Translations under genes and position numbers: made by a program | Origin: an uncultured Propionibacteriaceae bacterium | GTDB taxonomy: Bacteria; Actinomycetota; Actinomycetes; Propionibacteriales; Propionibacteriaceae | Assembly: GCA_945911015.1 (NCBI GenBank) | Contig: CAMDZW010000002.1 | Coordinates: 124,001-188,000 of the forward strand | Length of the DNA stretch: 64,000 nt | Direction: 5' to 3' | Shown: positions 1 through 9,381 of the stretch, in pieces | Layout of the letters: the number at the start of each line of letters is the position of its first letter | Numbering within the stretch: the first letter of the stretch is position 1 | The notes under the pieces: generated by a model | The model's input: the letters and a program-made list of their open reading frames with translations, nothing else | What the model was told of the DNA's origin: nothing | Database searches by the model: none

Positions 1-284
1 TGTTGGCACCGATCGGTTTCGTCAGCGACCACATGGAGGTCATCAACGACCTCGACGTCGAAGCGGTCCAGACGGCGCGAGAACACGGCGTGCCGGTGGT
101 CCGGGCAGCCACTGCCGGGACGGCGCCGGGCTTCGTCTCCCAGCTGGTGGACCAGGTCGTCCGGCGGGCCGAACAGGCCGAGTCGGTCACCGCCGAACGT
201 GCCGTCACCGGTCCTGGCTGGTCGCTGTGCGATCCGGACTGCTGTGTCAACCTGCGGCGTCGTGACACCCCGGTTGTGGTCTGA
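1..284 (+). CDS. hemH: ferrochelatase, 3' end (partial)
   Basis: C-terminal 94 or so residues of a ferrochelatase; the start lies left of the window and the reading frame enters at base 3. The segment PIGFVSDHMEVINDLD is the conserved C-terminal signature that shapes the metal/porphyrin site. The tail carries a cysteine cluster (C-x3-C-C near the end), consistent with the [2Fe-2S] ligands known from actinobacterial enzymes, although the spacing is not the textbook one. In actinobacteria this enzyme usually inserts iron into coproporphyrin III (CpfC role). It ends 15 bases before moeZ on the same strand. Confidence 0.88.
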   Translation, partial: LAPIGFVSDHMEVINDLDVEAVQTAREHGVPVVRAATAGTAPGFVSQLVDQVVRRAEQAESVTAERAVTGPGWSLCDPDCCVNLRRRDTPVVV

Positions 285-299
285 GAGGAGACTGTCGTC

Positions 300-1493
300 A
301 TGCCGATTGCCCCCCTGGTCGAGCCGCTCGAGCACCTGCCGGCCGAGCAGAGCCTGCGCTACGCCCGACACCTGTCGCTGGCCGAGTTCGGCGACGAGGC
401 ACAACGCCGGCTGGCCAATGCCCGGGTGCTGGTGATCGGGGCCGGCGGCCTCGGCGCACCGACCCTGCTCTACCTCGCAGCGGCCGGCGTCGGGACCCTC
501 GGCATCATCGACGACGACCTGGTCGATGAGTCCAACCTGCAACGCCAGGTGATCCACGGCATGTCCGACCTCGACCGGCCGAAGGTCGAGTCGGCGCGCG
601 ACACGATCCGCGACATCAACCCGTACGTGAGCGTCGAGCTCCACCAGCACCGGCTGGACAACTCGAATGCGGTCGAGCTGTTCGGCCAGTACGACCTCAT
701 CCTCGACGGGACCGACAACTTCGCCACCCGGTATCTGGTCGCCGATGCCTGCGAGATCGCCGACAAGCCGTACGTGTGGGGATCGATCCTGCGCTTCAAC
801 GGGCAGGTGAGTGTGTTCTGGGCCAGCCACGGACCGACCTATCGCGATCTGTTCCCCGAACCTCCCGCACCCGGCAGCGTGCCCAGTTGCGCCGAGGGCG
901 GCGTGTTGGGAGTGCTGCCCGGCTCGATCGGCACCATGATGGCGACCGAGGCGATCAAGCTCATCACCGGGATGGGCGAACCGCTGCTGGGGCGGCTGCT
1001 GGTCCATGATGCACTGGCCATGACCTACGACGTGCTCGATCTGGCGCCGGACCCCCACCGAGTGCCGGTGACGGCGTTGACCGACTACCACGTGCTGTGT
1101 GGCGTGGCGACCACCCCCACCGATGCCCAGGAGGAACCCATGGAGTCCGAGATCACCCCGGCACAGCTCAAGACCTGGCTGGACGAGCGAGCCGAGGGCA
1201 AGCGACATTTCGTGCTGGTCGATGTGCGCGAGCCGTTCGAACGAGACATCAACCAGATCGAGGGAGCGGTGTCGATCCCGATGGACCGGTTCGCCAGTGG
1301 CGAGGCCATGGGCGAACTCGATGAACTGACCGACCATGGCCAGGTGCCGATCGTGCTGCACTGCAAGGTCGGAGGCCGGTCGGGGCGTTGCCTGGACTTC
1401 CTGCACGCTCAGGGGCGCACCGATGCGGTGCACCTGGGCGGCGGCATCGACGCCTGGGTGGACGAGATCGAGCCGCACCAGTCCCGCTACTGA
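300..1493 (+). CDS. moeZ: adenylyltransferase/sulfurtransferase MoeZ (ThiF domain plus rhodanese)
   Basis: 397 aa. An N-terminal E1-like ThiF/MoeB domain has the nucleotide loop GAGGLG at residues 47-52 and the conserved PSCAEGGVLG segment. A C-terminal rhodanese domain has its active-site cysteine near residue 355 (LHCKVGGRSGR). Such MoeZ/MoeBR proteins adenylate the C-terminal glycine of ubiquitin-like sulfur carriers (MoaD, ThiS, CysO type) and transfer sulfur from the rhodanese persulfide, feeding molybdopterin or cysteine/thiamine synthesis. The CxxC zinc pairs of E. coli MoeB are absent, as I recall for the actinobacterial form. An AGAGGAGA ribosome site lies about 9 bases before the ATG. 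The domain assignment is firm; which carrier is served is not shown. Confidence 0.93.
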   Translation: MPIAPLVEPLEHLPAEQSLRYARHLSLAEFGDEAQRRLANARVLVIGAGGLGAPTLLYLAAAGVGTLGIIDDDLVDESNLQRQVIHGMSDLDRPKVESARDTIRDINPYVSVELHQHRLDNSNAVELFGQYDLILDGTDNFATRYLVADACEIADKPYVWGSILRFNGQVSVFWASHGPTYRDLFPEPPAPGSVPSCAEGGVLGVLPGSIGTMMATEAIKLITGMGEPLLGRLLVHDALAMTYDVLDLAPDPHRVPVTALTDYHVLCGVATTPTDAQEEPMESEITPAQLKTWLDERAEGKRHFVLVDVREPFERDINQIEGAVSIPMDRFASGEAMGELDELTDHGQVPIVLHCKVGGRSGRCLDFLHAQGRTDAVHLGGGIDAWVDEIEPHQSRY

Positions 1494-1539
1494 GGCGGGC
1501 CCGGCACGGCTCGAATCGTTGGTTCGGGTCCTGCGAAGA

Positions 1540-1743
1540 TCACAGAGGCTGGACGTTGGCGGCCTGGAGACCCTTGTCGCCCTGGGTCGTGTCGAACTCG
1601 ACCCGCTGGCCCTCTTCGAGGCTGCGGAATCCGGTGGAGTTGATCGCGCTGAAGTGCACGAACACATCCTGTCCACCGTCGTCGACGGCGATGAAGCCGT
1701 ACCCCTTCTCTGCGTTGAACCACTTGACGGTGCCTTGCGCCAT
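1540..1743 (-). CDS. cold-shock protein, CspA family
   Basis: 67 aa single OB-fold cold-shock domain with the RNP1-like KGYGFIA and RNP2-like DVFVHFSAI motifs that bind single-stranded RNA/DNA. It would act as an RNA chaperone during cold or stress. The ATG at 1743 is chosen over the GTG at 1749 because AGGAG lies 5 bases before the ATG. It converges on moeZ (46-base gap) and is divergent from adnA. Its leader contains a short perfect palindrome (see 1765-1780). Length and sequence are ordinary for the family. Confidence 0.95.
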   Translation of the reverse strand: MAQGTVKWFNAEKGYGFIAVDDGGQDVFVHFSAINSTGFRSLEEGQRVEFDTTQGDKGLQAANVQPL

Positions 1744-1764
1744 GCTCACTCCTACTGAATCCGA

Positions 1765-1780
1765 CGGACCGTTCGGTCCG
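1765..1780. repeat. 16-bp palindrome CGGACCG-TT-CGGTCCG
   Basis: Perfect 7-bp inverted arms with a 2-base centre, 21 bases upstream of the csp start codon in the csp/adnA divergent region. On the csp transcript it would form a small stable hairpin just before the ribosome site; as DNA it could be an operator. Function not known. Confidence 0.4.
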
Positions 1781-1835
1781 ACTGGTCAAAGACTGTCACA
1801 GGACCAGGGTCATGCCAATGGTCAGTGCCGGGTGA

Positions 1836-1841
1836 TGGAAT
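1836..1841 (+). promoter_or_regulatory. candidate -10 box of adnA (leaderless)
   Basis: TGGAAT followed by exactly 7 bases and the ATG at 1849. This matches the spacing seen at many genes in this window, though this hexamer is a weaker match than the TAGNNT boxes. It supports the ATG at 1849. Confidence 0.35.
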
Positions 1842-1848
1842 GGTCCCC

Positions 1849-4800
1849 ATGAGCCCACACCTGGTCCCGGAGATGCGTCGTCCCGGTCAACCGCAGCAAC
1901 GACACCGCCTCGTTGCACCCCCGGTCGATCGGGTCACCGCTCCTCGTCTCACCGCTGACCAGCAGCGGGTGGTCGAGCACACCGGCGGACCACTGCTGGT
2001 GATCGGCGGGCCGGGCTCGGGCAAGACGCTCACCCTGGGTGAAGCAGCAGTGCAACGGGTCAACGAGGGCTGGCCGACCGAGTCGGTGCTGGTCCTCACC
2101 TTCGGTCGACGTGCCGCCCGGGCCATGCGGCGTAGGATCTCAGCGCGTCTGGACCGTACCCTCGCCTCACCGATGGTCTTCACGATCCACGGGTTCTGCC
2201 TGGCCCTGCTGCAGCGCTTCGGCGACACCGCGGTGTACGGGGACAGCTTGCGTCTGTTGAGTGGCCCCGAGCAGGAGTTTCGGGTGCGGGAGGTGCTCAC
2301 CGGCACCGATCCCCGGAGTTGGCCCGAGGACCTGGCCCAGGCGTGGTCGACCCGAGCATTCGCCGCGGAGATCCGCTCGGTGCTCGCCCGGACCCGGCAG
2401 TGGGGCATGGATCCGGAGGACCTGGTCACGGCGGGGCGGATCGCTGGCCAACCCGGATGGCAACGAGTCGGCGAGTTCTTTGGGGAGTATCTCGACGTCC
2501 TTGATGCCGAACAGGTCATGGACTACGAGGAACTGGTGATGCGGACCCGCATCATGTTGGCCGATCCCGAGATCGGTGAGACCGTTCGCCGACAGTTCCG
2601 GGCCATCCATGTCGACGAATATGCCGAGCTCGACCCGGCCCAGACCGAACTGTTGTCCGATCTGGTGACGCCGTCCACGACGCTGGTGGCCGCTGGGGAC
2701 CCGGACCAGGCCATCTTCGGATTCCGGGGGTCCCAGAGCCGAGGCATCCTCGACTTCGCCGAGACCTTCACCACCCTCGACGGTACGGCGGCGCCGGTTC
2801 TCGCGCTGGCCGAGGACCACCGCAGCGCCCCGGCCGTGGTGGCCGCTTCCTCCCGGCTCGCCCGCCGCCTGCCGCTGCCGCGAGCGGTTCCCAGCGCGGT
2901 CGCGGGCGCACTGCGCGCCCGCCGGGCCGTCCGGGAGACCGGAGGCAAGGTCGAGGTCTGGATCTGCGAGACGATCGGGGCCGAGGCTGACCACATCGCC
3001 CAGCTGCTGCGTCGCGCGCATCTGCATGATGGGCTCGACTGGACCGACATGGCCGTGCTGGTCCGCTCCGGACGGCAGACCATCCCGATGCTGACCCGGG
3101 CCCTGACCGCCGCCGGTGTGCCGGTCACCGTTGCCGGGGACGAGATCCCGCTCGCTGCTGAGCTGGCGGTCCGACCGTTGCTGTTGGGACTGCAGATCGC
3201 GATCGGCGCCGAACCATTGACCCGCGAGGACGCGGCCAAATTGCTGCTGTCCCCGCTGGGTGGGCTGGATGCCCTCGGCCTGAGACGGTTGGGCCGGCTG
3301 CTGCGGGACTCGGAGAGAGTCGAACTGGCCGGTGACGGGGTGCCGCGACCCTCCGAGGAGCTGATCCGGCTGGCCCTGCTCGACACCGAACTACTCGACA
3401 GCTGTCCCGACGTGATCGAGGTGGAGAAGGCCCGTCGGCTTGCCGATCTGCTGCGGCTGGTCGGTGAACGTGTGGCGCGCCGGGCAGGGGCGGCCGAGGC
3501 CCTGTGGCTGCTGTGGTCGGCAACGAACTGGCCGCAACGGCTTGCCGAACAGGCTCTGGGCGGCGGAGATGCCGGCCGTCGCGCCGACCGTGATCTCGAC
3601 GCGGTCTGCGCCCTGTTCGACCTGGCGGCCCGTTCGGAGGAGGAGAACGGGCGTCGGGCCGTCGAGTCCTTTGTTGCCGAGGTCGAATCCCAGCAGATCC
3701 CCAACGACGGATCGGACTCCGACACACCAGACCTGCGCGGGGGAGCGGTCCGGGTGGCCACTGCCCATCGCGCCAAGGGGCTGGAGTGGCCACTGGTGGT
3801 CGTGGCTGGCGTCCAGGAAGGGGTCTGGCCGAACCTCCGGATCACCGACAGCTTGCTCGGGGTGGATCGACTCACTCCCGACGGGGTCGGCGAACCCATG
3901 GCGATGTCGACTCGCATCGGTGAGGAACGTCGGCTCTTCCACGTGGCCTGTGCCCGCGCACAGGACCGGCTGGTGGTGACCGCGGTCAACGGCACTGGCG
4001 GAGAGGGCGATCAGCCGTCCCGGTTCGTGACCGAGCTCGGCGTCGAGCCCGAGCCGGTCGTCGGCCGTTCGGTGGCCCAGTTGACGCTGTCCTCGCTGGT
4101 GGGTGCGCTTCGCCGTACGGCAGCAGACCCCCAGACCTCGCCGGCGTTGCGCAGAGTCGCCGCAGACCGTCTGGCGGTCCTGGCACAGGCCAGTGACGAC
4201 CAGGGACAGCCTCTGGTGCCGCAGGCCGATCCGGCCCGGTGGTGGGGGATGTCCGAGCCGACGGGCGCCGGGGACCGGCCTGAGCCGACTGACCCTGGAC
4301 GGATCACCATGTCGGGCAGCCAACTCGGGTCGTTGCTGACCTGCCCGCGTCGCTGGTTCCTGTCGCGACGGGTACGGGCCGAACGAGGCCGGGGGACCGC
4401 TGCCAGCTTCGGATCGTTGATGCACGTCCTGGTCCAACATGCCACCCTGTCCGGGGTCGACCCGACGACGCTGGCCCAGGAGCTGGACCAGGTCTGGCAC
4501 CAGCTGGACTTCGACGCCGTCTGGTTGTCGGGGGTCGAGCGGGCCCAGGCCGAGACGGCGTTGCAACGCTTCGCCAACTGGCAGCTCGACCGGGCCAGCA
4601 ACGAGGTCGTCGGGGTCGAGCTGCCGTTCGCGACCGACATCAGCCTCGCCGCGGCACCGGGGCAGGCACCGCAGGTGGTCCACATCACCGGCACCATCGA
4701 CCGGTTGGAGCGCGACGAACTCGGCCGCTTCCATGTCATCGACTTCAAGACCGGGCGCTCGCGACCGACACCGGCAGCGGTGACGGTTGACCCGCAGCTC

Positions 4801-5136
4801 GGTCTCTACCAGCTGGCCGTGTCCAGCGGGGCCGTCGCCGGGATCCCCGCCGGGTCCCAGCTGGCCGGTGGGGCGCTGGTCCATCTCCGGGTCGACGAGT
4901 CCCGACGCAAGGAGGTCGCCCGGACCTCGGCCCAGGCATCGATCTGGGAGGTCCCATGGCCGCAGGGTCGCGACGAGGACGAAATCCAACCGACCTGGAT
5001 CCATGCGCAATTGGCTCGTGCCGCGCAGACGATCCGTGACGCCGACTGGTTCGCGACGGTCAACGACGGCTGCCGGCACTGTCCGTTCGCGACGAGTTGC
5101 CCGGCCCAGTCGCAGGGACGGCAGGTGGTCGCGTGA
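1849..5136 (+). CDS. adnA: AdnA-type UvrD-like helicase-nuclease subunit
   Basis: About 1095 aa. The N-terminal superfamily-1 motor has Walker A GGPGSGKT near residue 55 and a Walker B/motif II HVDEYAEL. The C-terminal PD-(D/E)XK nuclease has VIDFKTGRSRP near residue 965. Cysteines at about 832 and at 1075, 1078 and 1084 (C, then C-x2-C-x5-C) flank the nuclease in the AddB/Cas4 iron-sulfur pattern. With the next gene it would form the AdnAB heterodimer, the DSB-resecting motor-nuclease known from mycobacteria. Upstream in-frame GTG (1825) and ATG (1840) are alternative starts. It overlaps adnB by GTGA. AdnA rather than AdnB is assigned from gene order and length. Confidence 0.87.
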   Translation: MSPHLVPEMRRPGQPQQRHRLVAPPVDRVTAPRLTADQQRVVEHTGGPLLVIGGPGSGKTLTLGEAAVQRVNEGWPTESVLVLTFGRRAARAMRRRISARLDRTLASPMVFTIHGFCLALLQRFGDTAVYGDSLRLLSGPEQEFRVREVLTGTDPRSWPEDLAQAWSTRAFAAEIRSVLARTRQWGMDPEDLVTAGRIAGQPGWQRVGEFFGEYLDVLDAEQVMDYEELVMRTRIMLADPEIGETVRRQFRAIHVDEYAELDPAQTELLSDLVTPSTTLVAAGDPDQAIFGFRGSQSRGILDFAETFTTLDGTAAPVLALAEDHRSAPAVVAASSRLARRLPLPRAVPSAVAGALRARRAVRETGGKVEVWICETIGAEADHIAQLLRRAHLHDGLDWTDMAVLVRSGRQTIPMLTRALTAAGVPVTVAGDEIPLAAELAVRPLLLGLQIAIGAEPLTREDAAKLLLSPLGGLDALGLRRLGRLLRDSERVELAGDGVPRPSEELIRLALLDTELLDSCPDVIEVEKARRLADLLRLVGERVARRAGAAEALWLLWSATNWPQRLAEQALGGGDAGRRADRDLDAVCALFDLAARSEEENGRRAVESFVAEVESQQIPNDGSDSDTPDLRGGAVRVATAHRAKGLEWPLVVVAGVQEGVWPNLRITDSLLGVDRLTPDGVGEPMAMSTRIGEERRLFHVACARAQDRLVVTAVNGTGGEGDQPSRFVTELGVEPEPVVGRSVAQLTLSSLVGALRRTAADPQTSPALRRVAADRLAVLAQASDDQGQPLVPQADPARWWGMSEPTGAGDRPEPTDPGRITMSGSQLGSLLTCPRRWFLSRRVRAERGRGTAASFGSLMHVLVQHATLSGVDPTTLAQELDQVWHQLDFDAVWLSGVERAQAETALQRFANWQLDRASNEVVGVELPFATDISLAAAPGQAPQVVHITGTIDRLERDELGRFHVIDFKTGRSRPTPAAVTVDPQLGLYQLAVSSGAVAGIPAGSQLAGGALVHLRVDESRRKEVARTSAQASIWEVPWPQGRDEDEIQPTWIHAQLARAAQTIRDADWFATVNDGCRHCPFATSCPAQSQGRQVVA

Positions 5137-8100
5137 GCGTCACCCCGATCGGCGGCCGCCCCGGCTCGGATGCGGTCATCTCCCATCCCGGAGAGCTCAG
5201 CGAGCTGCTCGGCATCCCGTTCTCCGAGCAGCAGCTGGCCGCGATCACCGCGCCGTTGGCGCCGGCGGTCATCATCGCCGGTGCCGGTTCGGGCAAGACG
5301 ACGGTGATGGCGGCACGGGTGGTGTGGCTGGTCGGTACCGGTCAGGTCCGCCCGGAGGAGGTCCTGGGCCTCACCTTCACCCGCAAGGCTGCCGCCGAAC
5401 TGTCCGAACGCGTCCGGGCCGCCCTCGACGCGGCAGGGGTGGTCAACACCGAAGCCGTCGACGAAGCCGGCGAGCAGCTGATCATGACCTATGACGCCTT
5501 CGCTGCCCGTCTGGTGGCCGACCACGGTCCCCGGGTTGGCGTCGAGTCCGGACTGCGGATGGTGACCGGCGCGATGCGCCATCGCCTCGCCTCGCGGGTG
5601 GTGGCCAATGCCGCCGGTCCGTTCGAGCAGCTGTCCCGGCTGCAGCCGATGACCGTCACTGACCGAGTGCTCGAGCTCGACTCCCAGATGCAACAGCATC
5701 TGGTCGACTCCACGATGCTCGGCCAGCACGCTCGCCTGTTCGCCCAACAGTTGGCCAACGCGCCGGTGAACAGTCGTGGGCAGGTGCCCAAGGCCGTCCG
5801 TGACGCCCGTGGCCGGCTCGACGAGCGGCTCGAGCTGGCCAGTCTTGCCGATGAGTACGCCGCAGTGAAACGGGAACGGGGGGTGGTCGAGTTCGCTGAC
5901 CAGATGGCGGTGGCCGCCGACCTGGTCACCCGGGTCCCGGAAGTGGCGGTGAGTCTGCGCGAAAGCTACCAAGTGGTGCTCCTCGACGAATACCAGGACA
6001 CCTCCTCGGCCCAGGCGATGGTGTTGGCCGGGTTGTTCTCCGGCCCGAGTCCCAGCCAGGGCCGAGGACATCCGGTGACCGCGGTCGGCGATCCATTCCA
6101 GGCGATCTACGGCTGGCGCGGCGCTGCCGCGAGCAACATCACCCAGTTTGCCGACGAGTTCCGCACCGTGGACGGCCGCCCGGCCCAGACGTACGCGCTG
6201 ACGGTCAACCGCCGCAGCGGTCAGACGATCCTCGACGTCGCCAATGAGGTTGCTGCGCCGCTGAGAGAGCTGGTCGGGGCCGGCGACGAGACTCTGCTGG
6301 TCGCCCCGGAGTCAAACGGGAACGGCGAGGTCCATGCCGCCACCTTCGACACCTGGCCCGAGGAGGTCAGCTGGATCTGTGACCGGATCGTCGAGTCCGG
6401 ACCCGACCGGGAAGACCAGGGGACTCGCCGTCCCGGTCTGACACCGCGGCAGCGGCGCCCTGGTCTGACGGCGCGGCCGCGGCGTTGGTCCGATCTCGCG
6501 GTCCTGACCCGGCGCAATGCTGACATCGCCGAGATCTGGAGCCAGCTCACCGCTCGCGACATCCCGGCGGAGATCGTCGGACTGGGCGGCCTGCTGCACC
6601 TGCCCGAGATCGCCGACGTGGTGGCGACGCTACGAGTGGTCGACGATGTCACCGCAAACCCGGACCTGGTGCGGTTGTTGACCGGTCCCCGCTGGGCCGT
6701 TGGCCCCGACGACCTGGCCCTGCTGGGCCGCCGGGCCCGTGATCTGGTCGCTGCCGGGCAGGGCCCCGAGGTCGACGATGACGCACCACGGGGCCTGTCG
6801 CAGGACATGGCCGGCGCGGTCGCCGATGTGGACGTTTCCGAGCTTGTCTCGCTGGTCGATGCGATCGATGATCCCGGGGCGGCCCCGTACTCACCTCAGG
6901 CCCGGCGAGCATTTTCCGCGCTGTCGGCCGAACTGGCGCAGCTGCGCCACCACGGTGACGAGCCTGTGCTCGACCTTGTCCGACGGGTGATCAGCACGAT
7001 CGGACTGGATGTCGAGCTGATCGCCACCCCGGAGCTGTGGCAGACCCGCCGCGATGCTCAGCTGGCCGCCTTTCTGGACGCGATCGCCGGCTATGTGGAC
7101 GTCGACCCGGATGCCTCGCTGGGTGGTCTGCTCGGTTGGCTGGACGCCGAGTTGGCCTCCGGCGTCGGTCTGGAACGGGCGGTCCCCACCGACGACGACT
7201 CGGTGAAACTGCTCACCATCCACAAGGCCAAGGGGCTGGAATGGGATGTGGTCTTCCTGCCGGCTCTGGTCGACAAAACCTTCCCCAGTGATCGGATCAC
7301 CGAGAACTGGGTGAAGAACGCCGCTGTCCTGCCCTACCCGTTGCGCGGGGATGCCGCATCAATTCCGCAACTCGACCTGCCGGTCACGACCACGGCTCTG
7401 GACAGGTTCGGCGACGCACTGCGGAGCGAACATCGTCACTCCGAGGACCGGTTGGCCTATGTGGCCCTCACCAGGGCCCGTGACCAGTTGTACGGGACGG
7501 GGCACCGGTGGCGACCGGAAGGGAGTCGCAGCCGCGAATGGTCGGCCTACCTGTTGCTGGTCATGGCTGAAGCGCGTCGGCAGGGTCATGTCTGGGAAGA
7601 GGCCGATGACACACTCGCCGAGGCCAATCCGCTGATCAGTCAGGCACCGCAGGTGGCCTGGCCGCAGCCGCTGGACCCGGATGCACTGGAGCGACGCCGC
7701 CAGGTGGCCGACTGGGTGGCCCAGTCCCGTGCAGGGCAGCGGCCCGACCAGAACGATCTCCTGTTGGACGAACTCGCCGTCGTCGAACAGTGGGACCTCG
7801 ATGCCGAACGGTTGCTCGCCGAGGCCCGTCAGGCACGTCGTCACCAGGTGGAGGTGCCGCTTCCGCCGGTCATGTCGGCATCGGACTGGTTGCGGGCCAC
7901 CGCCGACCCGGATGCCCATGCCCGCGACCTCCTGCGACCGATGCCGCGCCGTCCGTCGGCCGCCGCCCGGTTCGGCACCCGATTCCATCGCTGGGTGGAG
8001 CAACACTTCGGGACCAGCAGCCTGATCGACCCGGCCGATCTCGATCCTGCTGCTGACGACGACTGGGAAGGTGTCGACCTGGCTGAGCTGTGCGATGCCT

Positions 8101-8486
8101 TTGCCCGAGGACAGTTCGGTGAGAGAACCCCGTACCGGTTGGAGGCGCCCCTGGAGTATCGGCTCGCGGGCCGGGTGATCCGAGGCCGGGTGGATGCGAT
8201 CTACCGGGAGGGCGAGGCCGACGGAGCCCAGCAGTGGCTGATCGTGGACTGGAAGACATCGGCCCACAGCAAGGCTGATCCATTGCAGTTGGCGATCTAT
8301 CGGCTGGCCTGGGCGGAGCTGTGCCAGGTCGACCCGCAGACCGTACGGGCCGGATTCTACTACGTCCGGCATGACCGGCTTGACATCATCGAGGACCTGC
8401 CCGCCGCCGATGCTCTGGCCGAGCGTCTGTACGGGGCAGACCTGACCCCCGAGACCGGCGGTCTGGGTGGGTCGGCGATTGGTTAG
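5133..8486 (+). CDS. adnB: AdnB-type UvrD-like helicase-nuclease subunit
   Basis: 1117 aa. The SF1A motor has Walker A GAGSGKTT near residue 50, motif II LLDEYQDTSSAQ, GDPFQAIYGWRG (motif III), TIHKAKGLEW (motif V) and YVALTRARDQLY (motif VI). A C-terminal RecB-like nuclease has IVDWKTSA near residue 1038. In mycobacterial AdnAB this subunit is the lead ATP-driven motor and both subunits cut. The GTG start at 5133 overlaps the adnA stop (GTGA), so translation is coupled. All helicase motifs look intact. It could be confused with PcrA or UvrD, but the added nuclease domain and tandem partner settle it. Confidence 0.9.
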   Translation: MSVTPIGGRPGSDAVISHPGELSELLGIPFSEQQLAAITAPLAPAVIIAGAGSGKTTVMAARVVWLVGTGQVRPEEVLGLTFTRKAAAELSERVRAALDAAGVVNTEAVDEAGEQLIMTYDAFAARLVADHGPRVGVESGLRMVTGAMRHRLASRVVANAAGPFEQLSRLQPMTVTDRVLELDSQMQQHLVDSTMLGQHARLFAQQLANAPVNSRGQVPKAVRDARGRLDERLELASLADEYAAVKRERGVVEFADQMAVAADLVTRVPEVAVSLRESYQVVLLDEYQDTSSAQAMVLAGLFSGPSPSQGRGHPVTAVGDPFQAIYGWRGAAASNITQFADEFRTVDGRPAQTYALTVNRRSGQTILDVANEVAAPLRELVGAGDETLLVAPESNGNGEVHAATFDTWPEEVSWICDRIVESGPDREDQGTRRPGLTPRQRRPGLTARPRRWSDLAVLTRRNADIAEIWSQLTARDIPAEIVGLGGLLHLPEIADVVATLRVVDDVTANPDLVRLLTGPRWAVGPDDLALLGRRARDLVAAGQGPEVDDDAPRGLSQDMAGAVADVDVSELVSLVDAIDDPGAAPYSPQARRAFSALSAELAQLRHHGDEPVLDLVRRVISTIGLDVELIATPELWQTRRDAQLAAFLDAIAGYVDVDPDASLGGLLGWLDAELASGVGLERAVPTDDDSVKLLTIHKAKGLEWDVVFLPALVDKTFPSDRITENWVKNAAVLPYPLRGDAASIPQLDLPVTTTALDRFGDALRSEHRHSEDRLAYVALTRARDQLYGTGHRWRPEGSRSREWSAYLLLVMAEARRQGHVWEEADDTLAEANPLISQAPQVAWPQPLDPDALERRRQVADWVAQSRAGQRPDQNDLLLDELAVVEQWDLDAERLLAEARQARRHQVEVPLPPVMSASDWLRATADPDAHARDLLRPMPRRPSAAARFGTRFHRWVEQHFGTSSLIDPADLDPAADDDWEGVDLAELCDAFARGQFGERTPYRLEAPLEYRLAGRVIRGRVDAIYREGEADGAQQWLIVDWKTSAHSKADPLQLAIYRLAWAELCQVDPQTVRAGFYYVRHDRLDIIEDLPAADALAERLYGADLTPETGGLGGSAIG

Positions 8487-8489
8487 CCT
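8484..8489 (+). promoter_or_regulatory. candidate -10 box of nudC (leaderless)
   Basis: TAGCCT followed by 7 bases and GTG at 8497. The block TAGCCTGTCG-x-CC before the start is nearly identical to that before hisN (61134). The first three bases are the adnB TAG stop codon. Confidence 0.5.
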
Positions 8490-8496
8490 GTCGTCC

Positions 8497-9381
8497 GTGA
8501 CCGTTCCGCGCGCCGTGTGGGCCGAAGCCAGCCCCCTTGATCGATCTGATGCCCACCGAGCCAGCGCGGAGTGGGTGAAGGGGCTCTGGTATGCCGATGA
8601 CACCCGCTTGGTGAAGATGACTGCCGACGGTCTGCTGGCCGTGCACCCGGATCAACCGAAGCTGTGGACCACCCGTCCCTTTGTCGAGTACGACAGCCAA
8701 CGCCATGTGCTGCTCGGCCTGGTCGACGATGTCGCCTGGTTCGCAGTCGAGGCCGTGCTGGACCAGACGGTGAAGTCGTTCCGCGAGATCGGTGCCGAGC
8801 TCGATCCGGTGGAGGCCGACATCGCGGTCACCACCTCGGCGATCCTCAACTGGCACCGCAGCTCCCCGAACTGCTCGGGGTGCGGGCAACCGACCGAGGT
8901 CACCAACGGTGGCTTCGCCCGGTTCTGCCACCACTGTCGCCGCGAACACTTCCCGCGGACCGATCCGGCCGTGATCGTGGCCATCGTGGACGACCAGGAC
9001 CGGCTGCTGCTGGCCCGAGCCGCCGGATGGGACAACAACCGGGTGTCGATCCTGGCCGGCTTTGTCGAAGCGGGCGAATCGTTCGAGCACGCCGTCCACC
9101 GTGAGATCGCCGAAGAGGTCGACGTCTCCCTCGGCGAATTGCACTATGCCGGCAGCCAGCCCTGGCCGTTTCCCAGATCAGTGATGATCGGCTTCTTCGC
9201 CCGTGCAGTCTCGACCGAGATCTCGATCGACGGCGAGGAGATCGTCCAGGCCGACTGGTTCACCCGGACCGGGCTGGACGCAGCGCTGAGCACCGGTGAG
9301 GTGTCGCTGCCGGGACCGGCGTCGATCGCGTACCGGTTGATCACCGCCTGGCGGGAAGGAACGCACCCGTTCGCCCCCTGA
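8497..9381 (+). CDS. nudC: NAD(+)/NADH diphosphatase, NudC type
   Basis: About 294 aa. The zinc ribbon has C-x2-C near residues 126/129 (NCSGCG) and a second pair in FCHHC. A complete Nudix box follows (GFVEAGESF...REIAEEVDV), then SQPWPFPRS, the signature of the NADH pyrophosphatase subgroup. The enzyme hydrolyses NAD(H) to NMN(H) plus AMP and can remove NAD caps from RNA. GTG 8497 is preferred because a TAGCCT box sits 7 bases upstream; an in-frame GTG at 8467 inside adnB is the alternative. Its place beside adnAB and uvrD2 matches the M. tuberculosis order as I recall it. The stop codon lies inside the first copy of an 18-bp tandem repeat. Confidence 0.92.
   Translation: MTVPRAVWAEASPLDRSDAHRASAEWVKGLWYADDTRLVKMTADGLLAVHPDQPKLWTTRPFVEYDSQRHVLLGLVDDVAWFAVEAVLDQTVKSFREIGAELDPVEADIAVTTSAILNWHRSSPNCSGCGQPTEVTNGGFARFCHHCRREHFPRTDPAVIVAIVDDQDRLLLARAAGWDNNRVSILAGFVEAGESFEHAVHREIAEEVDVSLGELHYAGSQPWPFPRSVMIGFFARAVSTEISIDGEEIVQADWFTRTGLDAALSTGEVSLPGPASIAYRLITAWREGTHPFAP

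Noticed and set aside
3391-5079. Long minus-strand open frame of 562 codons opposite adnA (and similar ones opposite adnB, recB, recC and UPF0182)
   Set aside because: These are antisense shadows expected in high-GC DNA; they show no domain, no ribosome site and biased composition, while the plus-strand helicase motifs are intact.
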